Assembly (NCBI RefSeq): GCF_020515695.1
Contig: NZ_JAIWJA010000009.1
Location: 1 to 64,000, forward strand
Direction: 5' to 3'
DNA length: 64,000 bases
Source: Pseudomonas sp. MWU16-30317
GTDB lineage: Bacteria > Pseudomonadota > Gammaproteobacteria > Pseudomonadales > Pseudomonadaceae
Part shown: positions 43,258 through 52,166 of the stretch, one piece after another
How the letters are laid out: each line of letters begins with the position of its first letter
How positions within the stretch are numbered: the stretch's first letter is position 1
The notes under the pieces: generated by a model
Told to the model about the DNA's origin: nothing
The model's input: only the letters and a program-made list of their open reading frames with translations
The model's database searches: none
Translations under genes and position numbers: made by a program

Positions 43258-45099
43258 TTATTTATGCAGCAGTTGTTGCACCGTCTCGGCCAGGTCTATC
43301 AGTGCCTGGTTCAACGAGGGGCCGGCCGGGCCATTGCCTTGTCCGGCGATAATCACCTTGAAGGCCTTGAGCAACTGGGCGGCGTGCCCGGCGCGTGGAT
43401 TGTCATTCTGTGCGGCCTGGATCAACGCCTGAATGGCCGGGTTGTCGAGGTTCAAGTACAGCTTGGTCAGGTACGTGGCGTCGACTTTCTGGGTGAACTG
43501 CCGCGCCAGGCGCAGGGCCGAGGTCGAGACCCGCTTGTCGTTCTGGTCCTGCTCCAGGCGTTGCTTGAGCTGCGCCTCGTGATCAGGCACCACCACCAAC
43601 GGCAATTCGGCCGGGCTGAAACGGGCGATCACCAGGCGTTCTTCGTTGGCCAGATGGTCGTGCAGCCATTGACGGGCGGGCTCGTCGAGCTCGGCCAGTT
43701 GGAACAGCTGACGGTTACCCTGCTCGGTACCCAGTTCGATCAAGCGCACCTTGCGCGCCTCGGCCCAACGCCGCAAGAACGGCACCACCGCATAACGATT
43801 GCCCAAGGCCACCGGTGCGCCCATGGCACGGAACAGCATCTCTTCGAAGCCGCTTTCGTTGTCGAGGATCACGTACAGCGCGCCTTTGAACAGCAACTCG
43901 CTGGCCGGCAGATCGCCTTGCGAGGTCGGTACTTTGACGCTGTCCATCAGCAAGCCGAACAGCCGCTCGTCGCTCAAACAGGCGCCCAGCAGCGCCTCGT
44001 TGTGACGCACGAGCACGCGGCGCCAGGCTTGTGGTTGGGTCTTGCCCAACGCCACCAGGCCGTCGATCAGTGCTTCGCTCAAGGTGTGCTGGATGGCGTG
44101 GTAATGGGTGTCGCGCTGCAAGTCCTCGCGGCTGGCGGTCGGCGTCAGGCGGTTGGATTCGATCACTCCGCCGATAAAGCCAGCCCAAGGCGGCAGCAGG
44201 TCGCGGGCATCGTCGTCGAGCAACATGCCACGCAGGAACACCGACAGATTGCGGTTGTCGGTGGTGCCATAGGTGCCGCCGTCCTGCACCCACAGCAGGC
44301 CCACCGCATCGCTGGCCCCCTCGGGGCGCACGGGCATGCAGCAGATCGGCTCGAAGTTGTGCTCGAAACGCGCGGCGAACTCCAGGTTGCGGCGCACCTG
44401 CAACTGCGGCATCAGCGTTGCGGCAGTCTCGTCTCGCCATGGCGGCGGTGCCGGGTTGATCGCCTTGCCGTCCTCGCCGACATGAATCGGTTCGCGCAGC
44501 AGCACGCAATAGCGCTCGAGGATTTCCCGAAGGTGGGCGGTGCGCGTCAGCATGCCGAAATCATCCTGCAGTTCGAGGATGATCTCGGTACCGACTGGCC
44601 TTGCCGGCATGGCGCTGACGCTGTATTGCTCGGCGTTGGTCGAGACGTAGACGAAACCCAGATCGGGTGTCTGGTACGACGTTGTGCGCACGGTGACGCG
44701 CTTGGCCAGCACGAAGGCCGACAGAAAGCCCAGGCCGAACATGCCGATCAGGCCGCTGTCGTCCGGGCCGTCCTGGCGCAGCGTGCGGGTATAGCTGACG
44801 CCCACGGTGGCGAGGAAGTTGTGGATCTCGGACTCGGTCAGCCCGGCCCCGGTATCAATGATCCGCACCGTGTTGGCGCTGCTGTCGCCAAGCACCTCGA
44901 TGCGGCTCTGGCCTTGCCAGCCGGGTTGCTCGTGGCGGCGGCGCAGGATCGAGTCGTGGGCGTTCTGCACCAGCTCGCGCAGCGCCACCATGGGCGTGGA
45001 GTAGAGGTGTTTGCTGAGCACCGACATGACGCCGGAGAGGTCGACGCCTGCGCGACGGATTTGCGCGGGCTCGGAAGGGGTCGGGTCAATAGGGTTCAT
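43258..45099 (-). CDS. Hsp90/HtpG-like ATPase
   Basis: The 613-residue protein starts at 45099 after AGGA. Its N-terminus is a GHKL ATPase: RELVQNAHDSILRR (the essential E and N), VRIIDTGAGLTESEIHNFLATVGVSYT and GLIGMFGLGFLSAFVLAKRVTV. The middle has the HtpG client domain pattern with FLRGMLLDDDARDLLPPWAGFIGGVIESNRLTPTASREDLQRD, equivalent to HtpG's VKGVVDSEDLPLNVSRE. The C-terminal dimerisation domain is shorter and divergent. It is thus an HtpG paralogue rather than the housekeeping chaperone. Operon partner is a TPR protein. Confidence 0.85.
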   Translation of the reverse strand: MNPIDPTPSEPAQIRRAGVDLSGVMSVLSKHLYSTPMVALRELVQNAHDSILRRRHEQPGWQGQSRIEVLGDSSANTVRIIDTGAGLTESEIHNFLATVGVSYTRTLRQDGPDDSGLIGMFGLGFLSAFVLAKRVTVRTTSYQTPDLGFVYVSTNAEQYSVSAMPARPVGTEIILELQDDFGMLTRTAHLREILERYCVLLREPIHVGEDGKAINPAPPPWRDETAATLMPQLQVRRNLEFAARFEHNFEPICCMPVRPEGASDAVGLLWVQDGGTYGTTDNRNLSVFLRGMLLDDDARDLLPPWAGFIGGVIESNRLTPTASREDLQRDTHYHAIQHTLSEALIDGLVALGKTQPQAWRRVLVRHNEALLGACLSDERLFGLLMDSVKVPTSQGDLPASELLFKGALYVILDNESGFEEMLFRAMGAPVALGNRYAVVPFLRRWAEARKVRLIELGTEQGNRQLFQLAELDEPARQWLHDHLANEERLVIARFSPAELPLVVVPDHEAQLKQRLEQDQNDKRVSTSALRLARQFTQKVDATYLTKLYLNLDNPAIQALIQAAQNDNPRAGHAAQLLKAFKVIIAGQGNGPAGPSLNQALIDLAETVQQLLHK

Positions 45100-45259
45100 G
45101 TCGATCCTGACGTTATTGACGGGTGCGCTTTGCTCGGGGCACGGCCCAGGCAAGCGGATTGAGGAGGGGGATTTTGCCACAGAAGTGCAGAGGTGGGCTG
45201 CGCCCGGAAGGGAGACGCGGGTCCAATAAACTGTCGGACCCGCCTCGATACACGCTGGC

Positions 45260-46900
45260 TTACAATTTGAAGCGGCCGACCAACTGGTTGAACGACACCG
45301 CCAGACGCGACAGGTCTTGGGTCGAGGCCGACGTTTGATGGGCGCCGGCGGCGGTCTGCGTCGACAAGTCCTGAATGTTGACCAGGTTGCGATCCACTTC
45401 ACGGGCTACGTGGGCTTGCTCTTCGCAGGCGCTGGCGATGACCAGATTGCGATCGTTGATCTGGCCGATGCCCTCGGCGATCATTTCCAGCGCGTCGCCG
45501 GTCGCCATGGCGAGTGTCTGAGTGTTGGTCACCAACGATTGACTCTTGCCCATCGCCACTACCGCTTGATCGGCGCGCGATTGCACGGCGCCGATCATGC
45601 TTTCGATCTCGCCCGTGGACGATTGGGTGCGCGCCGCCAGCGCCCGCACCTCGTCCGCGACCACGGCAAAGCCGCGGCCCTGTTCACCGGCACGCGCCGC
45701 CTCGATAGCTGCGTTAAGGGCCAGCAGGTTGGTCTGTTCGGCGATGCCACGGATCACGTCCAGCACCTTGCCGATATCACGGACCTGTACCGCCAGGTCC
45801 TCGACGATGTCGGTCGACGCCTTGATTTCGACGGTCGCGCTGTTCACCGCCTTGACGGCGTCGCGGGCCTGGCCAAGGCCGCTGCTGGCCTGGGTGCTCG
45901 CGGTCTTGGACGCCTCGGAAGTCGACATCGCGTTGCGTGCGACTTCTTCCACCGCCGATGTCATCTCGGTGACGGCCGTGGCCGCCTGCTGGATCTCGTC
46001 GTTCTGACGCAGCAAACCGCGGCTGCCGTCTTCGGTCACGGCGTTGAGTTCCTCGGCAGCAGAGGCAAGCTGGCTAGAGGCTTCGGCGATCTGATTGATG
46101 GTGGATTTGAGGCTGCCTTGCATGTCGCCCAAAGCGTTCAACAGTTGCCCGGTTTCATCCTTGGCTGGACTGCCGACCTTGTGGGTCAAGTCGCCGCCGG
46201 CGATACGCTTGGCGCTCTCCACGGCCACGGCGATGGGGCCGCTGATCATGCGGTTGATCAGCATGCCCAGCGCCAGCGCCGCGAGGAACGCGATGGCGAT
46301 ACCGATATACAGCGCCGTCTTGGCCGAACTGGCTTGGGCCGCAGCATCGCTGGCGCCCTCACCGATCTGACGGTTGTTGGACTCGACCATGATGGTCAGC
46401 TCGTCCATGATCACTCGGTAGCCTTGTTGTACCTCCCCGGAAATCAGTGCGCGAGCACCGACCAGGTCGCCTGCCTGCAATGCGGTAATCACCTTTTGCA
46501 CCGAGCTTTGATAGGCCGGCCAGTCTTTCTCCATCTTGTCGCCGGCTGCGCGCTCGTCGTCAGCCAACGGGGTGGCGCGATAGATCGCGAAGGCCTTTTC
46601 GCTGGCGGCGCGGTTGCCCTGCATGCTTTGCAGAATCGCGTCCTTGGTGCTTTGCGGCGCTTCGCCAGCGGTAGCGGCGATGAGGCTGTATAGATCGCGC
46701 TGCTGGGCGATCGCGTTGCTCTTGGCTTCCGCCGTTTTCGCCACCGACACCAGGTTGTTGGCGAACACCGAGTTGAGGTTGTCAGACAGTTGCGATATGC
46801 CGCGGCTGCCGAGTATGCCGACACCCAAGGTGATAAGCGCACACAGCCCGAAAGCCGCGATCAGTTTGCTGGAGAGTTTTGCATCGCGAAGCCAATTCAT
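45260..46900 (-). CDS. Methyl-accepting chemotaxis protein
   Basis: The 546-residue receptor has a first membrane helix (LIAAFGLCALITLGVGIL), a periplasmic four-helix-bundle sensor domain to about residue 190, a second membrane helix (ALYIGIAIAFLAALALGMLI), a HAMP domain and the cytoplasmic hairpin tip DVIRGIAEQTNLLALNAAIEAARAGEQGRGFAVVADEVRALA. Ligand specificity is not predictable. No CheR-docking pentapeptide is present at the C-terminus (GRFKL). Confidence 0.95.
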   Translation of the reverse strand: MNWLRDAKLSSKLIAAFGLCALITLGVGILGSRGISQLSDNLNSVFANNLVSVAKTAEAKSNAIAQQRDLYSLIAATAGEAPQSTKDAILQSMQGNRAASEKAFAIYRATPLADDERAAGDKMEKDWPAYQSSVQKVITALQAGDLVGARALISGEVQQGYRVIMDELTIMVESNNRQIGEGASDAAAQASSAKTALYIGIAIAFLAALALGMLINRMISGPIAVAVESAKRIAGGDLTHKVGSPAKDETGQLLNALGDMQGSLKSTINQIAEASSQLASAAEELNAVTEDGSRGLLRQNDEIQQAATAVTEMTSAVEEVARNAMSTSEASKTASTQASSGLGQARDAVKAVNSATVEIKASTDIVEDLAVQVRDIGKVLDVIRGIAEQTNLLALNAAIEAARAGEQGRGFAVVADEVRALAARTQSSTGEIESMIGAVQSRADQAVVAMGKSQSLVTNTQTLAMATGDALEMIAEGIGQINDRNLVIASACEEQAHVAREVDRNLVNIQDLSTQTAAGAHQTSASTQDLSRLAVSFNQLVGRFKL

Positions 46901-47082
46901 CGGACATGTCCTGGGAGTTTGCTCGCTGCGAGGGCAGGTGCGAGCAATGTATGAAAGTGGGGGCCTGGTAGCTGGGTATCGGCTTGAACGGGCGTGGCTT
47001 GAACGCCGGTTGTCTGGGGAATGTCGGTGTTGCCCGATGTGCTGGGAGATCCCTCTTCACTCAAGGATCCCTTGATTGCTGA

Positions 47083-48057
47083 TCAGCTAGGGTTTTCGAT
47101 TCTGCGCGTTATCCACTCGCGACTGTATTCCAGGACCCTGCCCGCCATGGCTGTCGGGAAATGGATGAACCCGTGCGGCGATTCCGGCAATACATACACC
47201 TCCACATCTGCCGACGCTTTCCAGCGATCAGCGAGATTGACGGTGTCGTCCAGCAGCGGGTCAATCTCACCGGCAAACATCAGTGCTGGCGGGAAGTCCG
47301 CTAGGTCGCCATAGAGCGGTGACAACGGTGGCTGCCGACGTTCTTCATCGCTTGATCCGGGTGTGAGCGTGCGCAACGCCTCGACCATGCCAGGGCCGTC
47401 CAGTACCAGCGTTTCGGGCCCGGCGGCATGCACACTAGGTGTGCCAGCCATGTCGTAGACACCATAGAACAGCACCGCGCCGCTTATGCGCCGCAGCAAT
47501 TCGGGCCAGGTCTTGAGCGCCGATAATGTGGCAGCTGCCAAGTGCCCCCCAGCAGATTCGCCAACGATAATGACCGGCACGTCAGCGAATTCTTTACAGC
47601 TGTCGCTCAGGAAGTAGCGCGCGGCCGTCAGACAGTCGTCCATCATTCCTTGGATCGGTGTTGATGTCGCAAGCCGGTAATCAACCGATACAACCGTGAC
47701 GCCGCATTCCTGGACCATCGCCACGTTGCGATCATCATCCATCTGCGCGTTGCCGATGACCCAGCCGCCACCGTGTATATCGATTACCAGCCCTTTGGCT
47801 TTACCGGCGGGCCTGATGATTCTCACGGCCACGGGTACGCAGCCGTCCAGGAACACCGAACTGGTTTCGATGCGCAGCCCGTGCTTGGCGGTTTTGATCA
47901 GGCTACCGAACTGGCTGGCGCGTAGTAGCGCCTGGATCGCGAGCGGCGTAATGCGGTTGCGGACTCGAAACCGTGGCGCCCATGCGAGCGCTTTGTTGAT
48001 CCTGCGTATTTGAGCGAGTTCCCGTTCGCCGCGACACCAGCCTTGTTCGATATCCAT
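47083..48057 (-). CDS. Alpha/beta-hydrolase esterase (HSL family)
   Basis: The 324-residue enzyme shows IDIHGGGWVIGNAQMDDDRN (oxyanion HGGG), SVDYRLA, the nucleophile elbow GESAGGHLAAATL, AGEIDPLLDD for the acid and ESPHGFIHFP for the histidine. These place it in the hormone-sensitive-lipase group. No signal peptide. Substrate unknown, probably short-chain esters. Codon use is somewhat less biased than in neighbouring core genes, and a low-GC orphan stretch lies upstream. Confidence 0.88.
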   Translation of the reverse strand: MDIEQGWCRGERELAQIRRINKALAWAPRFRVRNRITPLAIQALLRASQFGSLIKTAKHGLRIETSSVFLDGCVPVAVRIIRPAGKAKGLVIDIHGGGWVIGNAQMDDDRNVAMVQECGVTVVSVDYRLATSTPIQGMMDDCLTAARYFLSDSCKEFADVPVIIVGESAGGHLAAATLSALKTWPELLRRISGAVLFYGVYDMAGTPSVHAAGPETLVLDGPGMVEALRTLTPGSSDEERRQPPLSPLYGDLADFPPALMFAGEIDPLLDDTVNLADRWKASADVEVYVLPESPHGFIHFPTAMAGRVLEYSREWITRRIENPS

Positions 48058-48555
48058 TGTTCCTGTCCTATGGTGGGGATGAGATCTGTAGATATGGAGG
48101 ATGGATCAAGCTGCTAGGTTCCGGCTGATGCTACTGGCAGTCCAAGTCCGGCACTCGAACAGGATACGGCTCGTATCTACAAGCCAGAATTTGCCGGCTC
48201 CATAGTGTGTTTGTGGATAATGGCTATTTTTCTGTAGGTAAGGATTTTTTATTTACAGCCCGCTGGAGCTTTACCATGAGGCCATCAGCCAGATGAGTGC
48301 AATCCTCTCTTTGTCTGCAATTCGGCGACTTGCCACGTTTTTTAGACGCTTGGGTAGCCACTTACTGGCGGCGATGCTGAATCCAGCAAGAGGTGCGCTG
48401 GCTGAATAGTAAAGCTGTGATATCCCAAATGAAAAAATCCGCGCCGTCAAATAGCAACGTGTTAGATAGAAAGAGCATGTTGCTACAGATTGCGGCAAGA
48501 ATTTTATCGAAACAATCGATAAGATTTCGAATGGTATGTGTATTAAGACTCCGAC

Positions 48556-48663
48556 CTAATGGGCTGTGCCTATCGATAATAGTGTGACTGCTGCTTTTGC
48601 TATGGAAAGGAGGCTGCCTCGGTCTTGCGGTAGCTTTATCTGGCTGATAGCGGCCTTTAGCAT
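48556..48663 (-). CDS. Possible 35-residue small protein
   Basis: Read leftward, ATG near 48663 follows GGGAAGGGAATACCC and starts a short frame MLKAAISQIKLPQDRGSLLS, ending in an alternating hydrophobic stretch. It lies after the leftward terminator at 48715-48740, so it would need its own promoter. There is no family evidence. Confidence 0.2.
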   Translation of the reverse strand: MLKAAISQIKLPQDRGSLLSIAKAAVTLLSIGTAH

Positions 48664-48714
48664 GGGTATTCCCTTCCCTTGGTTAGTTCTAAAAATCCAA
48701 TGTTTGTCAGGCAT

Positions 48715-48740
48715 TAAAAAGCCGGCTTGTGGCCGGCTTC
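48715..48740 (-). terminator. Leftward intrinsic terminator of an unassigned transcript
   Basis: AAGCCGGC and GCCGGCTT form an eight-base stem around a five-base loop, followed leftward by TTTTTAA. Because ppa has its own terminator upstream at 48934, this one implies a separate leftward transcript starting between 48740 and 48930. Confidence 0.7.
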
Positions 48741-48933
48741 TCGGGGACGGTCTTGGTCTGTTTTTGGCAAACCGCAACCGTCTTCAACAGGTAGTCCACC
48801 AGTACAGGGACTGTAGTGGAGGGCGTGCACGAAAAAGTCATCCGTGGCGCCGGGCAAATGCACTTCCTGGGGAAGGATTGCCTTAGGTGGGGCAGAGGAT
48901 ACTGAAGTTGGGTGCGGTTGCCCAGCAGAAACG

Positions 48934-48963
48934 AAAAACCCCAGCACATCGGCTGGGGTTTTG
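48934..48963 (-). terminator. Intrinsic terminator of ppa
   Basis: AAAACCCCAGC and GCTGGGGTTTT form a long stem around a short loop, with T run leftward, 19 bases after the ppa stop. Confidence 0.88.
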
Positions 48964-48981
48964 GGTCACGCGCAGTGCGGA

Positions 48982-49509
48982 TCAGCCTTTGTAGGCAGCC
49001 ACCGACTTGGTGATTTCAGCGCGGGCAGCGTCAGCATCGCCCCAGCCTTCGATCTTCACCCACTTGCCTTTCTCGAGATCCTTGTAGTTCTCGAAGAAGT
49101 GCTTGATCTGCTCGAGCAGCAGCGGCGGCAGGTCGGTGTATTCCTTCACGTCGACGTACAGCTGCGACAGTTTGTCGTGCGGTACGGCGATGACTTTGGC
49201 GTCGCCGCCACCGTCGTCGGTCATGTGCAGGATGCCGACCGGACGGGCACGGATGACCGAGCCTGGGGCCACTGGGTACGGGGTCACGACCAGCACGTCG
49301 AGGGGGTCACCGTCGTCGGCCAGGGTGTTGGGGATGAAGCCGTAGTTGGCCGGGTAGAACATCGGGGTGGCCATGAAGCGGTCGACGAACAGAGTGTCGC
49401 TGTCTTTGTCGATTTCGTACTTGATGGGCGCGTGGTTGGCCGGGATTTCGATCGCGACGTAGATGTCGTTCGGCAGATCTTTGCCAGCCGGAATCTTGCT
49501 GTAGCTCAT
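48982..49509 (-). CDS. ppa: Inorganic pyrophosphatase
   Basis: The 175-residue enzyme has the family I pattern: NDIYVAIEIPANHAPIKYEIDKDSDTLFVDRF, FYPANYGFIPNTLADDGDPLDVLVVTPYP and the metal-binding aspartates within. It hydrolyses pyrophosphate and drives biosynthetic reactions. A strong terminator follows. Confidence 0.97.
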   Translation of the reverse strand: MSYSKIPAGKDLPNDIYVAIEIPANHAPIKYEIDKDSDTLFVDRFMATPMFYPANYGFIPNTLADDGDPLDVLVVTPYPVAPGSVIRARPVGILHMTDDGGGDAKVIAVPHDKLSQLYVDVKEYTDLPPLLLEQIKHFFENYKDLEKGKWVKIEGWGDADAARAEITKSVAAYKG

Positions 49510-49659
49510 TGGGCGTTGCCCCCGTTGTCAGGCCTGATGGATTGGCCGATTTAGCCAAAAAGTGGTCCGGATTATAGGCATATTCGCAGCGGCTTGCCAT
49601 GGTCGGCGGGCGAGAGCGCTCGCGGAGTAAGGCATACAGGCAATGACGACAGTCAGGCC

Positions 49660-49748
49660 GCCTTCGCCAGCGAGCTGTGCTCCCACAGGTATACGGCTCG
49701 GGATTGGCGACAGGTGGGGGCATGGCGTGCCCGCGAAGAGGCCGGCAC
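49660..49748. repeat. REP element pair, partly decayed
   Basis: CTTCGCCAGCGAGCTGTGCTCCCACAGG and CAGGTGGGGGCATGGCGTGCCCGCGAAG are inverted related copies of the GCGGGCAAGCC family, between ppa and mtfA. Confidence 0.6.
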
Positions 49749-49796
49749 AGCTCGTGCAAAACCATAGATCCCGCACGGGTCTGGATTGAATGGTGC

Positions 49797-50615
49797 TCAG
49801 GCGGGCTGTGGCTGCTGGTATTGCGGGTCGCTACTTTGGAGTTGCTGCAGACGCGTCAGTGGATCCTGGCGGTAGAAGAGTTTCAGCTGTTCGTAAACCT
49901 GCGGGTAGGCATCGTGAAGCAGGTCAGGTGCGCTGAAAAAATATTCGCTGGTGACGGCAAAGAATTCCCCGGGATTTTCGGCGGCATAGGGATCGATGGC
50001 CGTTTCCGCGTCCGGATCAGCTTCGAGCTTGCGATCGAGGTCGTCATAGGCAGTTTGCATGGCGCTGGCCCAGGCGGCCACACGCATGTTGTTGTGCAGA
50101 GGCGGCAGGCCGTTGACGTCGCCGGTGAGCATGTCGAGTTTGTGCGCGAGCTCGTGAATGACCAGGTTGTAGCCTTCCCAGCCGCCGCTGGCTTGCACGC
50201 CGGGCCAAGCGAGGATGATCGGGCCTTGTTGCCAGGCTTCGCCGCTGCGCTCGTCATCCCATACGTGTTCGACGCCGCTGGCGTCGCGGTGGCGTTGCGG
50301 GCTGAGGAAATCGTCGGGGTAGAGGACAATCTCGTGGAAGCCGCGGTACCAATCGGCCTCGGGCAGTTCCAGTAGCGGCAATTGGGCTTGGGCGGCGAGG
50401 AGCAGCCGACCATGGTCGTCGAGATTGACGCCGGGCAGAGCGGTCAGGCGTTTATCCCGCAGGAACAGGATGCACAGTGCCTGCAGGCGTTGATCCTGGG
50501 CGCTGTCGAGGCCGTCGAGCATCGACAGCGCCTGGCGCACGCCGGCCCAGAGTTCAGGCGCCAGCGCGTGCCTGTCGAGGGTTTTGCGCCTGCGCCAGGC
50601 GCGCCAGGACCACAT
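49797..50615 (-). CDS. mtfA: MtfA-like zinc peptidase (M90 family)
   Basis: The 272-residue protein has VIHELAHKLDMLTGDVNGLPPL, the HExxH zinc motif, a later acidic residue in AENPGEFFAVTSEYFF and a basic N-terminus. This matches MtfA, a cytosolic aminopeptidase that binds Mlc in E. coli and affects glucose uptake control. Pseudomonas lacks the same PTS, so the target is unknown. It starts five bases after the DedA-like gene and is translationally linked. Confidence 0.88.
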   Translation of the reverse strand: MWSWRAWRRRKTLDRHALAPELWAGVRQALSMLDGLDSAQDQRLQALCILFLRDKRLTALPGVNLDDHGRLLLAAQAQLPLLELPEADWYRGFHEIVLYPDDFLSPQRHRDASGVEHVWDDERSGEAWQQGPIILAWPGVQASGGWEGYNLVIHELAHKLDMLTGDVNGLPPLHNNMRVAAWASAMQTAYDDLDRKLEADPDAETAIDPYAAENPGEFFAVTSEYFFSAPDLLHDAYPQVYEQLKLFYRQDPLTRLQQLQSSDPQYQQPQPA

Positions 50616-50619
50616 GACG

Positions 50620-51264
50620 TCAGGCTTTGGCGGTAGGGCTGACGCGGCTGCGGATGAAGCCGATGATCATGGGCAGGGCCGAGATGAGGATGATGACGAC
50701 GATCATCAAGGTGAGGTTTTTCTTGATGAAAGGCACGTTGCCGAAGAAATAGCCCAGGGCAACCAGGCCGCATACCCAGAAAACCGTGCCGAGCACGCTG
50801 AAACCGAGGAAGCGCGGATAGGACATTTTGCCGATCCCGGCCACAAACGGCGCGAAGGTACGGATGATCGGCAGGAAGCGCGCAAGGGTGACGGTCTTGC
50901 CGCCGTGGCGCTCGTAGAAGGCGTGCGTCTGATCGAGATAGTCGCGACGGAAGATTTTCGAGTTGGGGTTCTGGAACAATTTGTCGCCGGCAAATCGGCC
51001 GATCAGGTAATTGGTGCTGTCGCCGAGGATTGCAGCCGCCATCAGCAGTACCGCCAGCAGGATCGGGTCCATACCGCCGCCTGCGGCTACGGCGCCGGCG
51101 ATGAATAACAGGGAGTCGCCAGGCAGGAATGGCGTTACCACCAGGCCCGTCTCGCAGAAAATCACCAGGAAGAGAATGGCGTAGATCCAGACGCCGTACT
51201 GGTTGACCAACTCATTGAGGAACACATCAAGATGCAAAATGATGTTGAGTAGGCTGAGTTCCAT
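50620..51264 (-). CDS. DedA-family membrane protein
   Basis: The 214-residue protein has five to six membrane segments and the DedA motifs FCETGLVVTPFLPGDSLLFIAGAVAA, GDSTNYLIGRFAG and ARFLPIIRTFAPFVAGIGKMSYPRF. DedA proteins recycle undecaprenyl phosphate or related lipid carriers and support membrane potential. It is directly followed by mtfA. Confidence 0.9.
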   Translation of the reverse strand: MELSLLNIILHLDVFLNELVNQYGVWIYAILFLVIFCETGLVVTPFLPGDSLLFIAGAVAAGGGMDPILLAVLLMAAAILGDSTNYLIGRFAGDKLFQNPNSKIFRRDYLDQTHAFYERHGGKTVTLARFLPIIRTFAPFVAGIGKMSYPRFLGFSVLGTVFWVCGLVALGYFFGNVPFIKKNLTLMIVVIILISALPMIIGFIRSRVSPTAKA

Positions 51265-51442
51265 GCGCGTTACCTGTGTGTGGGTCCGAAACTACGGATC
51301 AAGAGGGTAGAAGTGGGCGGCATTATAGAGCGAGAAAATGGGGAAAAGCGTCAAAAGCGTTACCGAAGGATTCATATGACGCGTCATTGGCGCAGATCGC
51401 TCCCTCAAGGGTGCCAGGTAAGCGGTCGATGGAGGCATCAGG

Positions 51443-51901
51443 TCAATCCTGGGAAATCGGCAGCACGTAGTTCTTGAACTCGGCATCTTCCCGAAAGCCG
51501 ATCGACTCGTACACCTTCTGCGCTACATCGTTATTGCTGCTGGTGGACACGCGCATACGTACCGCCTGGGTCTCTTTGGCCATCTTTTTCGCGGTACGCA
51601 TCAGGTGATCGGCCACCAGCATGCGCCGCGCATCTTCTGCCACGTAGATGTCATTGAGGATCCACACACGTTTGAGCGATAGCGAGGAGAAACTGGGGTA
51701 AAGCTGACAGAAGCCGAGGATTTTGCTGTCATCGTTGTCGGCCAAGGCCAGGTAGATGACCGATTCCTTGCGGCGCAGGCGTTTTTCTAGGAACGCGCGG
51801 GAAGAGTCCGGGAAGGGCAGCTCACCGTAGAACTCGCGGTATTTGACGAAAAGCGGGGTAATCATGTCCAGGTGTTCGAGAGACGCTTGGATAATTCGCA
51901 T
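51443..51901 (-). CDS. GNAT-family acetyltransferase
   Basis: The 152-residue protein starts at 51901 after GAGG. It has ILGFCQLYPSFSSLSLKRVWILNDIYVAEDARRMLVADHLMRTAKKMA, which is the acetyl-CoA-binding region, and SSNNDVAQKVYESIGFRED near the C-terminus. Substrate unknown. It is a single gene with a REP pair upstream. Confidence 0.85.
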   Translation of the reverse strand: MRIIQASLEHLDMITPLFVKYREFYGELPFPDSSRAFLEKRLRRKESVIYLALADNDDSKILGFCQLYPSFSSLSLKRVWILNDIYVAEDARRMLVADHLMRTAKKMAKETQAVRMRVSTSSNNDVAQKVYESIGFREDAEFKNYVLPISQD

Positions 51902-52041
51902 AACAAACCTCGCGATGTCATCGGTATTGGCCGGTACCGGGCAGTAAGGGATATCTCTGCAGGTGGATTGGCAATTAATACCGCATTGGGGCGAGGAGTG
52001 CCATGGGTGGCGATCTGGGGGATTTGCTTTGCCTGGTAGTG

Positions 52042-52108
52042 CGTCTTCGCGGGCAAGCCTTGCTCTCACAGGTGAACTGTGGGAGCAAGGCTTGCCCGCG
52101 AAGGGGCA
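52042..52108. repeat. REP element pair (well preserved)
   Basis: CTTCGCGGGCAAGCCTTGCT and AGCAAGGCTTGCCCGCGAAG are exact inverted copies around a 20-base spacer containing CACAGG and CTGTGG. This is the cleanest REP hairpin of the window. Confidence 0.85.
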
Positions 52109-52166
52109 GTAAGCGCAACACATCTACCGAGGCCGCCCCAGAGGCATTGGCGGCCTCCGGTCGATA

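Larger units (their letters stand above)
48058..48981. other. 924-base low-GC stretch without recognised genes
   Basis: Between the esterase and ppa the sequence from about 48150 to 48680 is AT-rich compared with its surroundings. No frame gives a family I know. Two leftward terminators (48715-48740 and 48934-48963) frame a 190-base leftward unit that could be a small RNA or a short ORF. A second candidate is a 35-codon leftward ORF ending at 48556, with start near 48663 behind AAGGGAA. The stretch may be remains of a mobile element. Confidence 0.5.

Noticed and set aside
41155..45162. Very long open frames on the plus strand (698 and 632 codons) opposite the TPR and Hsp90-like genes
   Set aside because: They mirror well-supported genes on the other strand, have no family motifs and arise from GC-rich codon bias.
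48566..48886. 106-codon rightward frame upstream of ppa
   Set aside because: It crosses a terminator hairpin, has no ribosome-binding site and no recognisable features.
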